Positions 60,226-64,000 of a stretch of 64,000 nucleotides of DNA are shown piece by piece. Both the position numbers and the translations under genes were made by a program. The DNA comes from an uncultured bacterium (GTDB taxonomy: Bacteria; Bipolaricaulota; Bipolaricaulia; UBA7950; UBA9294). The notes beneath the pieces were generated by a model. The model searched no databases. It saw only the letters and a list, made by a program, of their open reading frames with translations, and was not told the origin of the DNA. Positions within the stretch are counted from its first letter, which is position 1, and every line of letters begins with the position of its first letter. The stretch is taken from positions 32,302 to 96,301 of the forward strand of contig CAIOGO010000017.1 of NCBI GenBank assembly GCA_903857865.1, read 5' to 3'.

Positions 60226-60256
60226 AAAAAGCCGCAGCCCACGGGCCGCAGCCTTC
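60226..60256. terminator. Bidirectional terminator between rarA and the acyl-CoA synthetase
   Basis: GCCGCAGCCC (60231-60240) and GGGCCGCAGC (60243-60252) pair at 8 of 10 positions with a two-base loop. TTCTT follows on the plus strand and TTTTTCTT on the minus strand, so both convergent genes may end here. Confidence 0.6.
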
Positions 60257-60282
60257 TTACCCCTAGATGGAGTCCTTGTCTC

Positions 60283-61929
60283 CTAGCTCTCCGGCTTGTA
60301 GAGGTGGCGTTTGATGTCGAGCTTGACGCTCTTCTGGAACGGTTCCTCGACGAGCGTCAGGGCCTCCTTGTACTTGATGCGCTTGAACATGGCCAGGTTC
60401 TCGCACTTTTCCTTGACCGCCTCCCAGATGATCTCCAACGCTGCGGCCGGGTCCTTGACGCCCTGCGCCTTGAGGAACGTCCAGTTCGGGTAGATCTTGG
60501 CGTAAACCGACGGGACTCCCTGGCGCTCGCCTTCGTAGACCATGACTTCCTCGATCGACGGGATGATGGCGAGTTCCCACTCGATCTCCTCCGGGTACAC
60601 GTTCTTGCCCGTGTCGAGGACGATCACATTCTTGGCGCGGCCGCACAGGACGAGGCGACCGTTCTTGTAGGAGCCCAGGTCGCCGGTGTGGAACCACCCG
60701 TCCGCTTCGAGCACTTCGGCCGTCGCCGCGGGGTTGTTGTAGTAGCCGGCCATGACGCCTGGACCGCGGGCCACGACCTCACCGACGCCCGTGTCGTCGG
60801 GATGATCGATGCGGATCTCGACGTCCTCGATCGTCTTCATGCCGGGCTGGTCGTTGAAGGCCTCGCACATCGTGAGGAGCGGCGACGTCTCGGTCAGCCC
60901 GTACCCCTCGAGGATGCCCAGCCCGAGGTGGCGGAAGCCGGCGGCCGTCGTGGGGTTCAACGGAGCGCCGCCCGAGGCGAAGAAGCGAAACTGGTTGCCG
61001 AACAGCTTGTGGCGGATGAGACGTCCCATCAGAGTGGGCGAGAGATGGAAGATCACGTGCTTGATCGCGCTCTTCTCGATCGACTCCGTGATTCTCCCGT
61101 AGAGGACGTTGAACAGCTTGGGCACGCCGAGAAGAATCGTGGGCTTCGCCCGGCGCATGACCTCGGTAAGGTTGCGGTCCACGGGCGTATACGTCGCCGC
61201 GGCGCCGGTGACCAGCGGGCACACGAGCGTCATGGTGAGTCCGTAGATGTGGTTCCACGGAACGATGGAGAGGAAGCGATCGTCCGACCGCAGTTCGACG
61301 ACCTTCTGGGCCGCCAGCGTGTTGGACGCGATGTTCGCGTGCGTCAGCATGGCTCCCTTCGCATTGCCCGTCGTGCCCGATGTGTACATCAGGACGGCCA
61401 GGTCGGACGGCGCCACGTCGATGAGAGGAAGCGGGTTCTTGCCCAGGAGGAGCGCGTCGAGGAAGTGGACGTTCTCGTCCTTCGATCGATCCATCGAGAC
61501 GAGGAATGCGTCGCCAAGAGAGCCTGCTTCTCGGATCGCGACGAGATCGTCCATCTTGCTGCCGGAGGCAATGACGCCCTTCACCTGGGCTTCGACCAGG
61601 ATGCGTTCGATTTCCCCCTTCAGCAGCTCGGGGTCAAGCGGAACGACGGTTGCCCCGCAGCGGAGGATGGCGAAGAAGCTCGTCGCCCACGCCGTTCTCG
61701 GCTTTGACGCGAGAGCCACGCGGTCGCCTCGCCCCACGCCGAGCTCCTTGAGCGCGGCCGCCAAGCGTCCGACCATCTCGGCGAGTCGTACGTAGGACAC
61801 CTCGTTCAACACGAACTGCGCGCCGCGTTCGCTGCGTCGCTCCTTTGGCACCGGCATGCGCAGCGCGATGCGATCCTTGTGGGTCTGGACCGCATCCTCA
61901 AACAACCGGGAAACGGTTGGATACATCAT
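60283..61929 (-). CDS. Long-chain acyl-CoA synthetase (AMP-forming)
   Basis: A 548-residue ANL-superfamily enzyme that activates a carboxylic acid through an acyl-AMP to an acyl-CoA. The P-loop VLMYTSGTTGNAKGAMLTH, the A5-type GYGLTETSPLL, and the hinge GWFHTGDLGSYKNGRLVLCG are present. Chain length is not predictable; the closest type is FadD-like. Two ATG codons start the gene. It may be co-transcribed with trxB, 54 bases upstream. Confidence 0.88.
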   Translation of the reverse strand: MMYPTVSRLFEDAVQTHKDRIALRMPVPKERRSERGAQFVLNEVSYVRLAEMVGRLAAALKELGVGRGDRVALASKPRTAWATSFFAILRCGATVVPLDPELLKGEIERILVEAQVKGVIASGSKMDDLVAIREAGSLGDAFLVSMDRSKDENVHFLDALLLGKNPLPLIDVAPSDLAVLMYTSGTTGNAKGAMLTHANIASNTLAAQKVVELRSDDRFLSIVPWNHIYGLTMTLVCPLVTGAAATYTPVDRNLTEVMRRAKPTILLGVPKLFNVLYGRITESIEKSAIKHVIFHLSPTLMGRLIRHKLFGNQFRFFASGGAPLNPTTAAGFRHLGLGILEGYGLTETSPLLTMCEAFNDQPGMKTIEDVEIRIDHPDDTGVGEVVARGPGVMAGYYNNPAATAEVLEADGWFHTGDLGSYKNGRLVLCGRAKNVIVLDTGKNVYPEEIEWELAIIPSIEEVMVYEGERQGVPSVYAKIYPNWTFLKAQGVKDPAAALEIIWEAVKEKCENLAMFKRIKYKEALTLVEEPFQKSVKLDIKRHLYKPES

Positions 61930-61983
61930 ATGCCTCCTTCATCCTTCCTTGCTCCCCATGCGTGCGACGGGTCTCGATCTGCA

Positions 61984-62946
61984 TTAGGGGATGCTGACCA
62001 GCTCGTGGGAAAGGTAGTTCTCCGCCTCGAGCGCCGCCATCGCGCCCTCTCCGGCCGCCACGATGGCCTGAGAGTACCGATGAGCACCACGCCGCGCGTC
62101 TCCCGCGGCGAAGATTCCTACCACACTCGTTCGCAGGCGTTCGTCCGTGACGACGTAACCGCCGTCCAGGTCCACCGATCCGCGAAGGAAGTCCGTCTGG
62201 GGAATCCTTCCGATGTTGACGAACACGGCGTCTGCGGGCATTTCCTCGATGACTCCGCTGCCAAGGTGTCGCAGGCGGACGGAGGTCACGAACTTGTCCC
62301 CCACGACTTCCTCCACGTCACGGTTCCACAGGAATTCGATCTTCGGGTGCTCCTCGGCGCGGCGACGGAGCGACGCGGAGGCCCGAATCGCCCGTGGATC
62401 CTCTTGGGGATGCCGCACCACGATCGAGACCCGCGCTGCGAAGCGCGTCAAGAAAAGAGCCTCCATCAGGCCGGAGTCGCCGGCCCCCACTTCAACGATG
62501 CGTCGATCGCGGAAGAAGTAGCCGTCGCACGTTGCGCAGTACGAGACTCCTCTCCCCTTCCATCGCGCCGCTCCCTCGGCGGAGAGTTCCTTGGGGCGCG
62601 ATCCAGGGCAGACGATGACCGTACGGGCCTCGATCGTGCCTTGCGAGATGACCACGCGATGCGTCGAAGTCCCCGGTTCTACGCGGACCACCTCGTCCTG
62701 GACGATGTCCGCCCCCAGCCGCTCTGCCTGTTCTCGAAGTTGGACCATCAACCCCTGCGCAGAGACAGCCTCTCCCGTTCCCGGCCAGTTGTCGATGAGG
62801 TCGGTCTCGTTCAGTTGTCCGCCCGGGATCGCCTTCTCGATGACGAGAGGGGACAAGAGCGCACGTCCGGCGTACACGGCGGCCGTCAATCCGGCCGGGC
62901 CTGCGCCGACGATGACCACGTCACGAACCGAGGGAGTCCCACTCAT
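61984..62946 (-). CDS. trxB: Thioredoxin reductase-like flavoprotein
   Basis: A 320-residue FAD enzyme. FAD-binding GAGPAGLTAAVYAGR and GIFAAGDARRG flank the NAD(P)H-binding half with GAGDSG (residues 154-159) and the redox pair C137-A-T-C140. The Ala-to-Gly change at the end of GGGDSA and the GAG in place of GGG depart slightly from E. coli TrxB, and cofactor preference is open. The start at 62946 is where homology begins. It lies 22 bases after xseB. Confidence 0.88.
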   Translation of the reverse strand: MSGTPSVRDVVIVGAGPAGLTAAVYAGRALLSPLVIEKAIPGGQLNETDLIDNWPGTGEAVSAQGLMVQLREQAERLGADIVQDEVVRVEPGTSTHRVVISQGTIEARTVIVCPGSRPKELSAEGAARWKGRGVSYCATCDGYFFRDRRIVEVGAGDSGLMEALFLTRFAARVSIVVRHPQEDPRAIRASASLRRRAEEHPKIEFLWNRDVEEVVGDKFVTSVRLRHLGSGVIEEMPADAVFVNIGRIPQTDFLRGSVDLDGGYVVTDERLRTSVVGIFAAGDARRGAHRYSQAIVAAGEGAMAALEAENYLSHELVSIP

Positions 62947-62968
62947 GGTCGCGATTATCGGGAAAGCC

Positions 62969-63184
62969 CTACGAAACGTCAAAAGGCTCGACGGCCAACG
63001 TGTCCCTCGCCTGTTCGACGATCTGGTCGACGCGAAGCCGGGCCGCATCGAGTTGTCGCTTCGTATCCGCCGCCAACGCGAGGCCTTCTTCGAACAAACC
63101 GATTGCGTCATCGAGTGGGAGCTCGCCTCGCTCGAGCGTGGCCGTGATCTCTTCCAGCTTTGCGAGAGCCTGTTCGATCTTCAT
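62969..63184 (-). CDS. xseB: Exodeoxyribonuclease VII small subunit
   Basis: A 71-residue helical protein matching XseB: ALAKLEEITATLERGELPLDDAIGLFEEG. It assembles with XseA to form exonuclease VII. Its ATG overlaps the xseA stop (ATGA). Confidence 0.93.
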   Translation of the reverse strand: MKIEQALAKLEEITATLERGELPLDDAIGLFEEGLALAADTKRQLDAARLRVDQIVEQARDTLAVEPFDVS

Positions 63185-64000
63185 TCCTCTCTTACTCCTT
63201 CGACGCGCGATTGGATGCGTCCCTTGGCAAGCACGGTCTCTACCCGTTGGCCGGGAGCCACGTCGACGGCGAGGCGCAGGGGCGTCGTCTTGCCCTCGAC
63301 GAACGTGATCGAGTATCCCCGTTCGAGCGGCCGCCGCGGGTCGGTCAATCGGAGGAGATCCTCCGCATGGCGAAGCCGGTCCACCTGGGGCGTCAGGGCG
63401 TCGCGGGGCACGCGCAAGAGCTGGGACACAAGGAAATCGAGCCTCTGTTCGCGCGTCTCGACGAGGCGGCGTGGCTCACGTACAAGCGAAGCGCGGAGGG
63501 CCGAACGAAAAGCCCGATCGACCGACGACAGCTGCGTCCCCACCGCGACGCGCAGGCGTTCGGCCAGCCGGCGAATGGACTCTGCAATCTCGGCGCGATC
63601 CGGCGTCGTCAGTTCCGCCGCAGCGGACGGCGTCGGCGCGCGGAGGTCGGCGACGAAGTCAGTGATCGAGACGTCGACGTCGTGGCCGACGGCCGATACC
63701 ACGGGGATCGGGCACGCATACACGGCTCTTGCGACGCGTTCGTCGTTGAACGCCGCGAGGTCCTCGGCGGCACCGCCGCCGCGGCCGAGGATGACCAGAT
63801 CGAGCGGCGTCCCTTCGAGCGTGAACCGGCCAGCTCGTTCGAGCGCGGCCACAAGCTCGCCCGGCGCGGCATCGCCCTGGACGGACGACGGGAAAAGAAC
63901 GACGCGCGCCAGCGGCCAGCGGCGGCCAAACACGGCCGCGATGTCGTGCATCGCGGCGCCGGCGGGCGACGTGACGACGCCGACGAGACGAGGAAAGGCG
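63181..64000 (-). CDS. xseA: Exodeoxyribonuclease VII large subunit, C-terminal part
   Basis: The gene is cut by the right edge of the window; the visible frame continues to base 63999. The 273 visible residues start in the conserved GVVTSPAGAAMHDI segment and contain VILGRGGGAAEDLAAFNDE and PVVSAVGHDVDVSITDFVAD, the catalytic-domain signature, then a long coiled coil and the C-terminal ERGYSI segment. It cuts single-stranded DNA together with XseB, encoded just downstream. Confidence 0.94.
   Translation of the reverse strand, partial: AFPRLVGVVTSPAGAAMHDIAAVFGRRWPLARVVLFPSSVQGDAAPGELVAALERAGRFTLEGTPLDLVILGRGGGAAEDLAAFNDERVARAVYACPIPVVSAVGHDVDVSITDFVADLRAPTPSAAAELTTPDRAEIAESIRRLAERLRVAVGTQLSSVDRAFRSALRASLVREPRRLVETREQRLDFLVSQLLRVPRDALTPQVDRLRHAEDLLRLTDPRRPLERGYSITFVEGKTTPLRLAVDVAPGQRVETVLAKGRIQSRVEGVREE

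Overview
This is high-GC bacterial chromosomal DNA. It contains six tRNA genes, dnaA, hslVU, thrS, metK, rarA and xseAB. The organism looks anaerobic or microaerophilic: rubrerythrin, superoxide reductase and a ferritin-like protein sit at the left end, and an energy-converting [NiFe] hydrogenase operon lies in the middle. The lineage cannot be fixed from the sequence. A deep-branching anaerobic phylum such as Bipolaricaulota would fit, but that is a guess.

Layout. 1-5475: oxygen and redox defence (peroxiredoxin end, rbr, superoxide reductase, nitroreductase), a secreted DOMON protein with a small two-histidine membrane partner, a ferritin-like protein, birA and a LarA-like racemase. 5688-17511: a type I restriction-modification operon on the minus strand (hsdM, hsdS, hsdR) interrupted by accessory genes: a DUF1016 nuclease, a DUF4365 protein plus an unrecognised 378-residue partner, a dual-specificity phosphatase and an Mrr-like endonuclease. 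Partial copies of hsdM and hsdR ends sit beside these genes. 17677-24109: a methyltransferase, metK, a structured intergenic region, then thrS, hslU and hslV. 24468-27029: dnaA, a DnaA-box cluster that is probably oriC, and six tRNA genes (Phe, Asp, Val, Glu, Lys, Arg). 27350-37796: dedA, then a twelve-gene group 4 [NiFe] hydrogenase operon on the minus strand with a complex I-like subunit set (A, B, C, D, H, I, J, K and three antiporter-like subunits) and its maturation protease. 38040-49963: a DUF169 protein, an ACT protein, kdpABC plus a kinase-less kdpD, a half-size GDT1 protein, amtB, an ArsB/NhaD-type transporter and an anchored secreted protein. 50134-58689: a second defence and accessory island on the minus strand with a DUF1828 protein, a retropepsin-like protease with a DUF5678 partner, vapBC, hicBA, a HEPN-like gene and an MmeI-like restriction-modification enzyme. 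58858-64000: rarA, an acyl-CoA synthetase, trxB, xseB and the end of xseA.

Main points. The hydrogenase large subunit keeps all four Ni-binding cysteines although the operon also carries NuoA- and NuoJ-like subunits, so it looks like a hydrogen-evolving or hydrogen-oxidising relative of complex I. Both defence islands show one repeated architecture: an accessory gene overlaps the end of a methylase gene by a few bases and is followed by a diverged partial copy of that methylase's 3' end. The same is seen with 5' ends of hsdR. This suggests repeated gene capture by recombination at gene ends. The best candidates for undescribed defence functions are the DUF4365/378-residue pair and the HEPN-like gene behind the MmeI-like enzyme. 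Two type I genes also carry in-frame copies of one palindromic repeat.
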